A DNA stretch of 64,000 nt from a bacterium BMS3Bbin03 (GCA_002898015.1 BDTM01000036.1:1-64000); one strand, 5' to 3'; shown: positions 51,721-61,876, counted from the first letter of the stretch. A program made the numbers and translations. Notes: a model not told the origin generated them from the letters alone.

Positions 51721-52701
51721 TTACTCAAAATCATTTTTAAGATATTGTGTGACCTCTTTTTTCTCTTGAATTCTCTTCATCAAAAGTTCATTAAATCGTT
51801 TTGCAGGATTGATCCCATGAATCTTCAACAACTGATTGAGCGCAATAGTTTCAACAATGACCGTGATATTTTTGCCCGGGAAAATCGGCAAACGCACCAG
51901 CGGAATTCGGACGCCCAAAATATGCGCAAACTTATCTTCTACGCCCAACCGTTCATAATCTTCTTTCTCATTCCAATCTTCAAGTTGAACCTCGATCTCA
52001 ATTCGTTTTTGCACGCGTATGGCTCGAATTCCGAACATGCTCTGGATATTGACGATTCCCAACCCTCTCAGTTCGATGTGATGCCTCAAGAGACTATTGG
52101 TTTGGCCGATTAATATGCCGCGGGCCTTGCGGATAATCTCCACGGCGTCGTCTGAGACAAGACGATGCCCCCGCTCCACTAAATCAAGAGCGACTTCGCT
52201 TTTCCCGATTCCGCTCCGGCCGGTAAGCAGCACACCGATTCCGTAGACATCGATCAATGTCCCGTGAACCACCACTCTGGGGGCAAATACCTCCGACAGG
52301 TACTCATTCAGATATCTGACAAATTCGGTTGAAACCAGTTCCGACTGCAGCAGAGGAATTTTTTTCGCCCGGCATTGTTTGGCAAGTTCTTCATCCACCG
52401 GATTTTTGTTCGTAACCACAAATAAGGGAATTTCAAATTCCAACAACCGCTGTAAATCCCGCCTTCTGACTTCCTCCGGAAGTGATCTCAGATAGGCGGC
52501 TTCCGTGTTTCCGAGAACTTGAATGCGATTGTATGAAAATACGTCCACAAATCCTGCCAGAGCAAGCCCGGGACGGTGGATTTCCGTCTCGGTAATTCGA
52601 CGACTGAACCCGCCTTCGTCGACAATTATCTTTAACCTGAGTTCTTTTTCGTTTTCTTTAAAAAACTGTTCAACTGTAATGTGGTTCGTTTTCCTGGTCA
52701 A
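51721..52701 (-). CDS. hprK: HPr kinase/phosphorylase
   Basis: A 326-residue bifunctional enzyme that phosphorylates and dephosphorylates Ser46 of HPr. The P-loop GRSGIGKS is at 161-168, with His146 before it, SDD around 183-185, and the signature LRGLGIVNIQSMFG. The C-terminal K-loop region FPGKNITVIVETIALNQLLKIHG is intact. Translation appears to start at TTG 52701, with AAAGAG upstream. It is the first gene of a unit hprK-IIA-IIB-mlaD, with a possible own promoter just upstream (52752-52780) and the hpf terminator beyond. Confidence 0.92.
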   Translation of the reverse strand: MTRKTNHITVEQFFKENEKELRLKIIVDEGGFSRRITETEIHRPGLALAGFVDVFSYNRIQVLGNTEAAYLRSLPEEVRRRDLQRLLEFEIPLFVVTNKNPVDEELAKQCRAKKIPLLQSELVSTEFVRYLNEYLSEVFAPRVVVHGTLIDVYGIGVLLTGRSGIGKSEVALDLVERGHRLVSDDAVEIIRKARGILIGQTNSLLRHHIELRGLGIVNIQSMFGIRAIRVQKRIEIEVQLEDWNEKEDYERLGVEDKFAHILGVRIPLVRLPIFPGKNITVIVETIALNQLLKIHGINPAKRFNELLMKRIQEKKEVTQYLKNDFE

Positions 52702-52751
52702 TTTGTTCTCTTTTTTTATGGATTTTTGTGATCGATGATCTAAATAAACAT

Positions 52752-52780
52752 AATATATTCCTGCAAAAAATCAAGAGCAA
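52752..52780 (-). promoter_or_regulatory. Candidate promoter of hprK
   Basis: On the minus strand TTGCTC (52780-52775) and TATATT (52757-52752) are 17 bases apart, 50 bases upstream of the TTG start. This fits the sigma70 pattern, but the -35 match is partial. Confidence 0.3.
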
Positions 52781-52801
52781 AATCACACAAGTTACAAAAA
52801 A

Positions 52802-52826
52802 GAAACCATCCTTTGGGGATGGTTTC
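52802..52826 (-). terminator. Intrinsic terminator of hpf
   Basis: GAAACCATCC and GGATGGTTTC form a perfect 10-bp stem with a 5-base loop, and on the minus strand it is followed by TTTTTT. It lies 100 bases after the hpf stop and before hprK. Confidence 0.85.
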
Positions 52827-52925
52827 TCTGTTTCGCGTACACCAAAATGCGCTTAAATCCGGAATAAGCATTTTCTAAAGAAAAATAATGCAAAATTCCG
52901 TACTTCTTCTTTCAAAGGGGAGGAT

Positions 52926-53282
52926 TTATGATTCTTCATTAAATTCGTTTTCCTCAACTTCAGAAGAGACAACTTCCTGTTCTTTAGCCCGGTGTGATTT
53001 GGTTCGCAATTTTTCTTTGAATCGTTTCAATTGGCGTTCCATGTTAACGACCGCCAGGTCTATCGATTTATAAAAATTCTCGGACGATTCTGCCGCCACA
53101 AACTTGTGACTGTTAACGCTGATAGAAATATTGGCAATTCGATTCGCTCGTTCCTGGGTTAACACCACTTCACAGTCGACAATTCCATCAAAAAATTTCT
53201 TCAGCCGTTTGACTTCATTTTCTCCGTAAGATCGTAATTGGTCTGAAGCTTTGAAATGTCTGGCAGTGACTGAGATTCTCAT
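52926..53282 (-). CDS. hpf: Ribosome hibernation promoting factor (short form)
   Basis: A 118-residue protein of the HPF/RaiA family, which binds the 30S decoding site and silences ribosomes in slow growth. The N-terminal MRISVTARHF and the conserved DCEVVLTQE and IDLAVVNMERQLKRFKEKL are present. The long C-terminal dimerisation domain of HPF-long is missing; instead there is an acidic Glu-rich tail. GGAG lies before the ATG. Its position by hprK and PTS genes resembles the proteobacterial rpoN-hpf-ptsN neighbourhood, although rpoN is absent here. Confidence 0.9.
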   Translation of the reverse strand: MRISVTARHFKASDQLRSYGENEVKRLKKFFDGIVDCEVVLTQERANRIANISISVNSHKFVAAESSENFYKSIDLAVVNMERQLKRFKEKLRTKSHRAKEQEVVSSEVEENEFNEES

Positions 53283-53371
53283 AAGGCAACTCCTTTTGAT
53301 TTTAGGTTCATCGATTGATTCTGCCTATTTAAATATCGCCGTGTCATTTATTTTCCATGATAAAGAACAAA

Positions 53372-54277
53372 TTATGCGCGCGGATGAGCCTGATCGTAAA
53401 TCTTTTTCAATTTTTCCATGGTGACGTGTGTATAAATCTGTGTGGTCGAAAGACTGGCGTGCCCGAGCAATTCTTTCACGGCTTCCAAATCGGCTCCGGC
53501 ATCTAATAAATGGGTTGCAAATGTATGTCGTAATAAATGCGGACTTAATGAACTCAAGTCTGAGATTTGCTGCAGGTATTTTTGAACCCGGGCTTGAACA
53601 TTCCTCGGTGAAATTCTTCTGCCCCGATTGCTTAGAAAGAGTGATTCACTTTGTTCTGCTTTTCCGGAGAATAATTGAGAGCGAATTTTTAGATAATTTT
53701 TCAGACTCACCGTCGCCTTTTTTCCCATCGGTACCAATCGTTCTTTATTTCCTTTTCCAAGCACTCGAATGAGATTTTCATGAAAATCGACATCGTCGAT
53801 GTCTATCTTAATTAACTCCCGAAGCCGGATGCCTGTTCCGTAAAATATTTCCAGAATGGCCCGATCACGAATGCCTTCCGGCCGGTTTTTGTCCGGAAGC
53901 TCAAGCAAATCAAATGCTTCCTGAATGCTTAAAAATGCAGGCAATTTTTTTTCTGCCTTTGGCGTCTTAATCCCGCCCGCGGGATTTGTGGTGATCTTTC
54001 CGGACCGCATCAGAAATTTAAAAAACGACCGGACAGCGGCCAGTTTACGTCCGATTGTCTTCCGGCTCAACCCCTGCTGCGAAAGATAGGCCAAAAAGCC
54101 GCGGACATGCTGCTTTTTTATCCAGTCCGGATTGCCGCTGTCAGACCATTCCGGATAGGAAAGCGACAGGAATTCAATAAACTGCTTCAGATCAATTCGA
54201 TACGCATCGACGGTAAATGAAGAAAAGTTTCTCTCCGTGTCCAAGACACGAAGAAATTGTTGAATTTGCTGCTGCAC
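53372..54277 (-). CDS. Tyrosine recombinase (XerC/XerD-like)
   Basis: A 301-residue tyrosine recombinase that likely resolves chromosome dimers at dif. The N-terminal SAM-like DNA-binding domain (FLRVLDTERNFSSFTVDAYRIDLKQF) is followed by the catalytic domain with Arg in GTGIRLREL, Lys region GKGNKERLVPM, HLLRHTFATHLL (His and Arg), LLGHASLSTTQIYTHVT with His and the Tyr nucleophile. The start is set at GTG 54277, just after the topA stop; a TTG at 54325 inside topA would add 16 residues. No attachment sites or phage genes are nearby, so this is housekeeping rather than an integrase. Confidence 0.85.
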   Translation of the reverse strand: MQQQIQQFLRVLDTERNFSSFTVDAYRIDLKQFIEFLSLSYPEWSDSGNPDWIKKQHVRGFLAYLSQQGLSRKTIGRKLAAVRSFFKFLMRSGKITTNPAGGIKTPKAEKKLPAFLSIQEAFDLLELPDKNRPEGIRDRAILEIFYGTGIRLRELIKIDIDDVDFHENLIRVLGKGNKERLVPMGKKATVSLKNYLKIRSQLFSGKAEQSESLFLSNRGRRISPRNVQARVQKYLQQISDLSSLSPHLLRHTFATHLLDAGADLEAVKELLGHASLSTTQIYTHVTMEKLKKIYDQAHPRA

Positions 54278-54281
54278 AATG

Positions 54282-56528
54282 TTATTTGAGGGTTGTTTCG
54301 GTTTCAGGGCTAAAGGCAAACTCAACTTTGCAGTTGGGACATTTTAAGAAATTCCCTTTTGATTTTGTGTAATGCTCTTCCAGATAAGGGTTTCCGCAGT
54401 TGGCACATTTTTTAAACAGGGGTTTGTGCCAGCTTGCAAAATCACATTCCGGGTAACGGCTGCAGCCGTAAAAGACTTTGCCCCGTTTGGTGCGCCGTTC
54501 CACAATTTCACCCACGCATCCTTCTTTTGGACAGGGGATACCCAGTGTGAAAGGCTTCGTAAATTTACACTTCGGATAATTCGAGCAGGCCAGAAAACGG
54601 CCGTAACGACCGACTTTTACGACCAGCGGAGATTCACATTTGGGACATTTTTCATCCGTCGTCTGCAGTTCATCTTCTTTCAAGGGACGCGTGTATTTGC
54701 ACTCCGGGTAGCCGCTGCAGGCCAGGAATTTCCCGTTTCGACCCCATTTTACAACCAACGGCTTTCCGCATTCCGGGCAGGTCTCTTCGGTTTTCTCCTG
54801 CAGCGATTTTTTAATCTGATCCATTTTTTGATCAACCTCGCTTAAGGCTTTCTCAAAAGAGTCATAAAATTCCTGCAAAACCTCCACCGTTTTGCGCTTC
54901 CCGGCTTCAATTAAATCGAGCCTTGTTTCCATAATGGCCGTAAAATGGACATCGAAAATCTGTGGAAAATACTGAATTAAAATATTATTAACCGTGCGCC
55001 CTAACTCGGTCGGAAAGAGTCTTCGCGCCTCTCTCTCCGCATATTTCCGGTTAAGCAGTGTACTGATAATCACCGCATACGTACTGGGACGTCCGATGCC
55101 CAGATGGTCCAATTCTTTAATGAGGGTGCTTTCCGAAAATCGGGCGGGCGGTTTTGTAAAATGCTGCTCGGGCGTCAGTCCCAGCAGTTCCAGCCGGTCA
55201 TTCTTTTTAAGGTTGCCGGGCACATGCCCGTTTTTCTTCTCTTCTTCGTCGGTCGGTTCTTTTGAGTCTTCATACGCCTGTAAGAAACCGCGAAATTTCA
55301 TCACAGAGCCGGTTGTGCGAAACAGATACTCCCCCGCCTCAATCTCAATGGTGGTTTGATCCAAAATAGCCGGCGCCATCTGGGATGCCACAAAACGGCT
55401 CCAGATGAGTTCGAAGAGTTTTCGCTGATCCCGGGTTAAATAACGGGCAATCTTTTTGGGTTCCTGCGCCATCGAAGCCGGCCGAATGGCTTCATGGGCA
55501 TCCTGTGCGTTTTTGCTGGTTTTAAATCGTCTCGGCTTGTCGGGGACATAATCGGAACCGTAATTATCTGCGATGTAAACCCGTGCCGCTTCGAGTGCCT
55601 CTTCCGCAATTCGAGTGGAGTCTGTCCGCATGTACGTAATCAGCCCGACACTCCCCTTGCTCCCCAGTTCGATCCCCTCGTAGAGCTGCTGGGCAATGGC
55701 CATAATTCGAGCGGAAGAGAAACCAAATCGTCTCGCCGCCTCCTGTTGAAGGGTGCTGGTTGTGAATGGCGGGGACGGGGACCGCTTAACCGTTTTTTTC
55801 ACAACACTCGAGACAACAAAATGCGCCTGCCGGATGTGTTCTACATGTTCAGCGGCAGAAGTTTCGTTCGGAATTTTGATTTTCTTCCCGGAAATCTTGA
55901 CCAATTCAGAAAAAAACGGCTCGGTCTTTTCCCCCTTCAATTCGGCTTTTATCGACCAGTATTCCTCTGCGACAAAGGCTTCGATAGCCTCTTCCCGCTC
56001 GCAAATCAGGCGAAGTGCCACGGTTTGAACCCGGCCGGCACTCAATCCGCGGTAAACGGTTTTCCACAATACGGGACTGACTTTGTACCCCACAAGCCGG
56101 TCCAACACCCGGCGGGCTTTTTGTGCATTTACTTTTTTTAAATTAATGGTCGTGGGATGTGCAATCGCGCGCGTTACCCCTGATTTCGTAATTTCATTGA
56201 AGAGAACACGACGGACATTGCCGTTCTTTTCCTTCAGTTCATTCGCAAGGTGATAGGCAATCGCTTCTCCCTCTCGGTCGGGGTCTGTGGCAATATACAC
56301 TTGATCGGAGCTTTTTGCAAGCTTTCGGAGCTCCTGAAGAATTTTTCCCTTCCCCTTAATGGTAATATAATCGGGTTCAAATTCATTTTCGATATCCACA
56401 GCAAGACGATTTTTGGGAAGGTCTTTCACATGACCCACCGACGCTTTAACCACATAATCTTTGCCGAGAATGTGATTAATCGTTTTGGTTTTAGCCACCG
56501 ATTCAACAATGACAAGAGATTTTGGCAT
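54282..56528 (-). CDS. topA: DNA topoisomerase I
   Basis: A 748-residue type IA topoisomerase that relaxes negative supercoils. The TOPRIM Asp motif DPDREGEA is at 82-89 and the active-site Tyr299 lies in GLITYMRTDSTR. The C terminus carries four zinc-ribbon modules with Cys pairs (CPECG...CKY, CPKCE...CKF, CPKEGC...CDF, CANCG...CKV); the first three are of the topoisomerase type and the last is a more general ribbon. It follows smg by 23 bases, a pairing common in bacteria. Confidence 0.95.
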   Translation of the reverse strand: MPKSLVIVESVAKTKTINHILGKDYVVKASVGHVKDLPKNRLAVDIENEFEPDYITIKGKGKILQELRKLAKSSDQVYIATDPDREGEAIAYHLANELKEKNGNVRRVLFNEITKSGVTRAIAHPTTINLKKVNAQKARRVLDRLVGYKVSPVLWKTVYRGLSAGRVQTVALRLICEREEAIEAFVAEEYWSIKAELKGEKTEPFFSELVKISGKKIKIPNETSAAEHVEHIRQAHFVVSSVVKKTVKRSPSPPFTTSTLQQEAARRFGFSSARIMAIAQQLYEGIELGSKGSVGLITYMRTDSTRIAEEALEAARVYIADNYGSDYVPDKPRRFKTSKNAQDAHEAIRPASMAQEPKKIARYLTRDQRKLFELIWSRFVASQMAPAILDQTTIEIEAGEYLFRTTGSVMKFRGFLQAYEDSKEPTDEEEKKNGHVPGNLKKNDRLELLGLTPEQHFTKPPARFSESTLIKELDHLGIGRPSTYAVIISTLLNRKYAEREARRLFPTELGRTVNNILIQYFPQIFDVHFTAIMETRLDLIEAGKRKTVEVLQEFYDSFEKALSEVDQKMDQIKKSLQEKTEETCPECGKPLVVKWGRNGKFLACSGYPECKYTRPLKEDELQTTDEKCPKCESPLVVKVGRYGRFLACSNYPKCKFTKPFTLGIPCPKEGCVGEIVERRTKRGKVFYGCSRYPECDFASWHKPLFKKCANCGNPYLEEHYTKSKGNFLKCPNCKVEFAFSPETETTLK

Positions 56529-56551
56529 ATTTTTAAACTAAGCCGTTTTCG

Positions 56552-57025
56552 TTAGTTAATCGTTCCGTTTTTATCCATAATGGTTCGTCCCAAGAGCTGA
56601 TCATCGGCATCGTCCGAATTAAAAAGCAGGGATACCACAATCGATTTAATGTCATCGTCCGTGACGGAACTTACACCCAACATCATGGCGCGCTCAATAA
56701 TTTGCTCCATATCAGACTGGGTAATGATGCCCAGTTCTTTCAATTGAATTAAATAGCCATGCGCTTCGGGGTGAATGACCACTTTTTCCGCTTCGTGCAA
56801 CACGCGAAAGCCGTGCCGCAGTTCAAATTGAGGCTCGTCAAAAATCTCTTCTTGATTCGTCTGTATTTTTTCAAAAAGCCAGGAAAATGCCGTATTGATC
56901 TCATTCTCAGTATATCCCTGATTCCGCAGTTCCTTGGACATCCCGTCGATTCGATCGATTTTATCATTATCGGCACGAATTTGGCTCATCAAGTAGACCA
57001 GAATTTCAACAACGCGTTCGTTCAT
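56552..57025 (-). CDS. DUF494/Smg family protein
   Basis: A 157-residue acidic protein with MNERVVEILVYLMSQI at the start, FELRHGFRVLHEAEKVVIHPEAHGYLIQLKELGIIT in the middle and MLGVSSVTDDDIKSIVVSLLF near the end, all typical of the Smg (DUF494) family. Its gene normally lies near topA and dprA, as here. The molecular function is unknown; links to DNA processing are guilt by neighbourhood. GAGG precedes the ATG. Confidence 0.85.
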   Translation of the reverse strand: MNERVVEILVYLMSQIRADNDKIDRIDGMSKELRNQGYTENEINTAFSWLFEKIQTNQEEIFDEPQFELRHGFRVLHEAEKVVIHPEAHGYLIQLKELGIITQSDMEQIIERAMMLGVSSVTDDDIKSIVVSLLFNSDDADDQLLGRTIMDKNGTIN

Positions 57026-57119
57026 TTTTGCCTCACACTTTCTTCATCCCAGAGAAATATTAAAAGGTAATACTATTTTTAGAAATGTCAAGTTATTTTA
57101 CAACAATTTCATATTTCAT

Positions 57120-60100
57120 TTACTTTTTGCGGCCGTGGCAGTATTTGTACTTCTGCCCGCTTCCGCACGGACACGGATCATTCCTGCCGACCTTCGACAC
57201 CACTCGAATGGGTTTCTGCTTCGGCTGAGAGGGTTCTATTCCGCCGTGCCGTCTGGCAGCCACTTCTTCTTCGGCCACAGCCTCCGGAACCCCGCGATAG
57301 CCCATGCCCGTCGTCGATTCGTGAATGGTGGACATCTGCTGCGGTTTGGGTCTGGGTTCAAATCGCGGCATGACCTGCGGCTGTGCACGGAATACAAATT
57401 GCAGAACACCCTCGTTGATTTTATTAAGCATTTCGGAGAACATCCGGAAGCCTTCTTTTTTGTATTCAATCAACGGGTCTTTCTGACCGTAGGCGCGCAA
57501 CCCAATGCCCTCTTTCAGCAAATCCATCTCGTACAGATGCTCTTTCCACTGCTCATCGATCACCCGAAGCGTGGCAATTCGCTCGATTTCCCGCATCAAA
57601 TCCGGGCCAAATTTTTTCTCGCGATAGGCATAAGCCTGTACGGCCTTTTCATATATCCGCTCAATCACCTCCTCCTGGCTCAGATCGATGATTTCGCTCT
57701 CCTTGAACGGAAGCTTAATCATCATAACCCGCATGATTTCAGACTTTAATCCGTCCCAATCCCATTCTTCCGCATAAACGTCGGCATCACAGTATTCTTC
57801 AACTTTATCATGCACAAAATCGTCGATCATATCCATAATTTCGTCTTTGAGGTTTTCTTCCCGCAAGGCATGATTCCGGCGGTCGTAAATGACTTCACGC
57901 TGCTGATTCATGACGTCATCGTATTCCAATAAATGTTTCCGAATACCGAAGTTCTGGGTTTCAACTCGTTTCTGCGCACGCTCGATGGATTTTGTGATCA
58001 TGGAATGCGTGATGACTTCCCCCTCCGTCAAACCCAATTTGTCCATCACCCCGGCGATGCGTTCCGAGCCGAAAAGACGCATTAAATCGTCTTCCAGAGA
58101 TAAATAAAATTTTGAAGCGCCTGGATCTCCCTGACGTCCCGCCCGGCCGCGAAGCTGCAGGTCGATCCGGCGGGATTCGTGGCGTTCCGTTCCGATAATG
58201 TACAGACCGCAGGGCACATTCGCTCTGCAGGCGCTGATGTCGATGTCATCCGGCGCCTCTTTTTCACGATCGATCAGAAAACATTCGCTGCACCGCACAA
58301 CCCCTTTCCCCAGCTTAATATCCGTACCGCGGCCTGCCATGTTTGTGGCAATTGTGACGGCGCCCGGCTCACCGGCGCGGACAATAATCTCCGCCTCCTG
58401 CTGGTGATACTTCGCATTTAAAACCGAGTGCTTAATCCCCTGCCGCTTCAGCATTCGACTCAGAGTTTCCGAAACATCTACCGAAACCGTTCCCACCAGC
58501 ACAGGACGTCCCCTTTTGTGGTTTTTGACCACTTCTTCGACCACGGCATTGTATTTTTCGCGGCGGGTCCGGTAAATCTGGTCATGATAGTCGATACGGC
58601 GGACGGGGCGATTGGTTGGGATCACCAGCACATCGAGCTTGTAAATCTCCCAGAATTCGTTCGCTTCGGTGGCGGCCGTACCGGTCATACCGGCGAGCTT
58701 GTAGTACATTCTGAAATAATTCTGCAGCGTAATCGTGGCCAGAGTCTGCGTTTCGCCTTCGACCTTTACATTTTCCTTCGCTTCCAGTGCCTGGTGTAAG
58801 CCGTCGCTGTAACGCCTGCCCGGCATGAGCCGCCCGGTGAATTCATCCACGATCATCACTTTGCCGTCGGACACCACATACTCTATGTCTTTTTCGAAGA
58901 GCGAATAAGCCTTTAACAACTGCTGAATGTTGTGAAGTTTTTCATTCTTTTCGGCGTATTCGGTAATGAGTTTTTCTTTCCGCCGCTCTTTTTCCGTTTT
59001 TGAAAGACTTTCATCTTCCTCGATGCGTGTGGTTTCCTCGTCGATATCCGGAATGATAAACATATCATGCGAACTCGGAGACAATTCCTCACGCCCTTTA
59101 TCGGTCAGTTCAATCGTATTGTTCTTCTCATCGATAGAGAAGTAAAGATCATCATCGATTTCATGCAGACGTTTATCCCGAATAAAATCATTCTCCACCC
59201 GACGCGCGAGCTTTTGTAACCCGGGTTCGTGCAATAATTTTATAAGGCGTTTATTCTTCGGCGCTCCGCGAGTGGCCTGCAGCAGACGAATTCCCGCTTC
59301 ATACTCTTTGCCTTCCTTTAATAATTTTTCGGCTTCCGAAATATATTGAGTGACAAGACGCATCTGGTTCCGTACCAACCGCTCAACCATCGGCTTCATT
59401 TCTTTGTATTTCTGATTAGACTGTCCCACCGGGCCGGAAATAATGAGCGGGGTTCGTGCTTCATCAATCAGCACGCTGTCCACTTCATCTACAATAGCAT
59501 AATAATGGCCGCGCTGAACACAATCTTCAATGGAAATCGACATATTGTCACGCAGATAATCGAACCCAAATTCATTATTGGTCCCGTACGTAATGTCTGC
59601 GGCGTAAGCCCGCCTGCGCTGTTCCGTGTCCATATCATTTGTGATATAGGCCACAGAAAGGCCCAGGTATTTGTAGACTTCACCCATCCACTCCGCATCA
59701 CGGCGGGCGAGGTAATCATTTACGGTCACCAGGTGTACACCCTTTCCGGTCAGCCCCTTTAAATATAAAGGCATGGTAGCGGCAAGTGTTTTTCCTTCGC
59801 CGGTTGCCATTTCGGCGATTTTACCCTGGTAAAGCACAACAGATCCCAGAAGTTGGACATCGAAAGGCACCATATCCCAGACCATCTTGTGATCCACAAC
59901 ATTCCAGGAACGTTTCTCTTCTTTGAAACGGCGGCAGACTTCTTTCACTGTGGCAAAGGCTTCGGGCAAAAGCTCATCTAAAACCTCATCAAGAATCTCA
60001 TTTTCCTTATCCTCGAATTCGGCAATTTGATCACGGATTTCATTCCGTTCTTCGATTGAACTCTCCGGATTTTGGTAGCCTTCTTCCAATTCTTGCTTCA

Positions 60101-60302
60101 GGGTTTTAATTTTGTCTGTTATTTCTTTCGAACGCTCACGAATGATGTTTTTGAATTTCTCTGTCTGTCCTTTGAGCTCTTCTTCGGACAGGTCATGGAG
60201 TTTTTCGTAAGCCTCATTAATCTCATCCACTACCGGAAACAGCTTTTTGGTTTCCCGGTCGTTTTTGTTGCCAAAAACTTTTGTTACAAAATCACCTAAC
60301 AT
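57120..60302 (-). CDS. secA: Preprotein translocase ATPase SecA
   Basis: A 1060-residue translocase motor, longer than the E. coli enzyme by about 160 residues. Walker A is MATGEGKTLAATM, the DEAD-type box is VDEVDSVLIDEARTP, and RDNMSISIEDCVQRGHYYAIVDEVD precedes it. An extra charged helical insertion of about 150 residues follows the ISGP motif (about 300-450), known from FCB SecAs. The C terminus has the zinc-binding CPCGSGQKYKYCHG. The start is set at ATG 60302, with AGGTGA upstream, rather than GTG 60311. Neighbours are nusB upstream and smg-topA downstream. Confidence 0.95.
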   Translation of the reverse strand: MLGDFVTKVFGNKNDRETKKLFPVVDEINEAYEKLHDLSEEELKGQTEKFKNIIRERSKEITDKIKTLKQELEEGYQNPESSIEERNEIRDQIAEFEDKENEILDEVLDELLPEAFATVKEVCRRFKEEKRSWNVVDHKMVWDMVPFDVQLLGSVVLYQGKIAEMATGEGKTLAATMPLYLKGLTGKGVHLVTVNDYLARRDAEWMGEVYKYLGLSVAYITNDMDTEQRRRAYAADITYGTNNEFGFDYLRDNMSISIEDCVQRGHYYAIVDEVDSVLIDEARTPLIISGPVGQSNQKYKEMKPMVERLVRNQMRLVTQYISEAEKLLKEGKEYEAGIRLLQATRGAPKNKRLIKLLHEPGLQKLARRVENDFIRDKRLHEIDDDLYFSIDEKNNTIELTDKGREELSPSSHDMFIIPDIDEETTRIEEDESLSKTEKERRKEKLITEYAEKNEKLHNIQQLLKAYSLFEKDIEYVVSDGKVMIVDEFTGRLMPGRRYSDGLHQALEAKENVKVEGETQTLATITLQNYFRMYYKLAGMTGTAATEANEFWEIYKLDVLVIPTNRPVRRIDYHDQIYRTRREKYNAVVEEVVKNHKRGRPVLVGTVSVDVSETLSRMLKRQGIKHSVLNAKYHQQEAEIIVRAGEPGAVTIATNMAGRGTDIKLGKGVVRCSECFLIDREKEAPDDIDISACRANVPCGLYIIGTERHESRRIDLQLRGRAGRQGDPGASKFYLSLEDDLMRLFGSERIAGVMDKLGLTEGEVITHSMITKSIERAQKRVETQNFGIRKHLLEYDDVMNQQREVIYDRRNHALREENLKDEIMDMIDDFVHDKVEEYCDADVYAEEWDWDGLKSEIMRVMMIKLPFKESEIIDLSQEEVIERIYEKAVQAYAYREKKFGPDLMREIERIATLRVIDEQWKEHLYEMDLLKEGIGLRAYGQKDPLIEYKKEGFRMFSEMLNKINEGVLQFVFRAQPQVMPRFEPRPKPQQMSTIHESTTGMGYRGVPEAVAEEEVAARRHGGIEPSQPKQKPIRVVSKVGRNDPCPCGSGQKYKYCHGRKK

Positions 60303-60398
60303 CTGATTCACATCACCTTTTTTTATTAAAGTTCATTTATCTTTTTCTTATCCCTAAAAATAATACGATATTTTTGGTTTTGCCAATTATTTTTAAAA

Positions 60399-60866
60399 TC
60401 AGGAATCGGCTTTGACGTCCAGCAGTCCCCTGCCGCTTTTGTGAAGCTTTCCGGCATCTTTCAGATCGCTCAAAATAGAATCCAGGATGCCGTTAATAAA
60501 GCTTCCGCTTTTTTCGGTACTAAACCGTTTCGCAATTTCGATCGATTCATTAATCGTAACCTTGGGGGGAATGTCCTCAAAATAGAGAAATTCGGTAATC
60601 CCCATTCTGAGAATCAGTTTATCAATGATGGCAATACGCGTGAAGTCCCAATTAAGCGCTTTTTTGCGAATCATCCGGTCAATTTCGCGCTGATGATCCA
60701 CTATTTGACGAATCAGAGTTTCGGCGAATCTTCTGGTTTTTTTATCTTCAATCCCGGAATTAACCACATCCTCGATGACCTCCTCTATCGGATTATGGGT
60801 CATTTCATACGCATAAAGAGTCTGTAAGGCATATTCTCTCGCCAACCGGCGTCCACTTTTTACCAT
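60399..60866 (-). CDS. nusB: Transcription antitermination factor NusB
   Basis: A 155-residue all-helical protein that binds boxA RNA with NusE (S10) for rRNA antitermination. The N-terminal SGRRLAREYALQTLYAYEM, the KALNWDFTRIAIIDKLILRMGITEFLYFEDIPPKVTINESIEIAKRFSTEKSG block and the end NGILDSIL are diagnostic. A GGGGAA ribosome site precedes the ATG. It lies 87 bases upstream of secA. Confidence 0.92.
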   Translation of the reverse strand: MVKSGRRLAREYALQTLYAYEMTHNPIEEVIEDVVNSGIEDKKTRRFAETLIRQIVDHQREIDRMIRKKALNWDFTRIAIIDKLILRMGITEFLYFEDIPPKVTINESIEIAKRFSTEKSGSFINGILDSILSDLKDAGKLHKSGRGLLDVKADS

Positions 60867-60895
60867 TTCCCCATGTCCTTAGTTAAACCAAAATT

Positions 60896-61819
60896 TTAGA
60901 TTCGCGTGAGCCACCCGTACTTATCCTCGATTTCTCCCGACAGGATGCCAAAGAAATGTTGTTGAATTCTTTCGGTTATTGGGCCGCGTTTGCCTTCACC
61001 AATCGGAATGCGGTCCACAGATTTAATCGGACTGACTTCTGCGGCGCTGCCTGTGAAGAAAAGTTCATCCGCCAAATAAAGAAGCGAACGCGGGATCATC
61101 TCCTCGATGACGTCGTAGCCCAATTCCTTTCCAATCCTAAAGACAGAATCACGCGTTATTCCGGGTAAAATAGATGCCGAAATCGGCGGTGTATATAATT
61201 TGCCGTCGCGAACCATAAACAGATTTTCGCCGCTGCCCTCACTGACGTAACCTTCCATTGTGAGTGCGATGCCTTCCGCATAGCCGTCCAGAACGGCTTC
61301 CATTTTAATGAGCTGCGAATTCATGTAATTGCTGCCGGCCTTGGCGATAGAAGGCATCGTGTTTGCCGGCAGACGATTCCAGGAAGAAACTTTCACATCT
61401 ACCCCAATGTTGATGGCTTCGTCGCCCAGATATTTCCCCCAGGTCAGAGCTGCAATCGCCACGTGAATCGGTGTCCCGGTGGGGTCCACGCCCAGTGTCT
61501 TGTATCCGCGAAAGACAATCGGACGCAAGTAAGCGTCTTCCAAATGATTTTCACGAACGATCTCCTTGCACGCCTGTTCCAGTTTTTCCGGTGTAAACGG
61601 AATCTGAATCCTGTAAATCTTCGCCGAATTAAACAAACGTTTGATATGATCCTGCAAACGAAAAATGGCCGAACCCTGTTTTGTCCGGTAACAGCGCAAC
61701 CCTTCGAACACGCTGGAGCCGTAATGGACCACATGAGACAATACATGAACGGTTGCTTCCTGCCAATTTACAATTTTACCGTCAAACCATATTTTCCCAT
61801 TAGGGGGCACTTCAGACAT
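60896..61819 (-). CDS. ilvE: Branched-chain amino acid aminotransferase
   Basis: A 307-residue PLP enzyme of fold type IV that interconverts branched-chain amino acids and 2-oxo acids. The conserved [16 protein letters not shown], the Lys site region [20 protein letters not shown], and [10 protein letters not shown] and [12 protein letters not shown] are present, so it is the BCAT class rather than D-amino-acid transaminase. AAAGGAGG precedes the ATG. Acyl-CoA genes on the same strand upstream suggest a possible coupling with branched-chain catabolism, though biosynthesis is as likely. Confidence 0.9.
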   Translation of the reverse strand: MSEVPPNGKIWFDGKIVNWQEATVHVLSHVVHYGSSVFEGLRCYRTKQGSAIFRLQDHIKRLFNSAKIYRIQIPFTPEKLEQACKEIVRENHLEDAYLRPIVFRGYKTLGVDPTGTPIHVAIAALTWGKYLGDEAINIGVDVKVSSWNRLPANTMPSIAKAGSNYMNSQLIKMEAVLDGYAEGIALTMEGYVSEGSGENLFMVRDGKLYTPPISASILPGITRDSVFRIGKELGYDVIEEMIPRSLLYLADELFFTGSAAEVSPIKSVDRIPIGEGKRGPITERIQQHFFGILSGEIEDKYGWLTRI

Positions 61820-61876
61820 ATTTCCTCCTTTAATATTTATTCTAATTTAAAAACTTCTGAAGTAAAAAACAATTTT

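Noticed and set aside
53372..54325. Tyrosine recombinase as phage or island integrase
   Set aside because: It lies in a housekeeping block (topA, smg, secA), has the compact XerC/D form, and no attachment repeats or cargo genes are adjacent.
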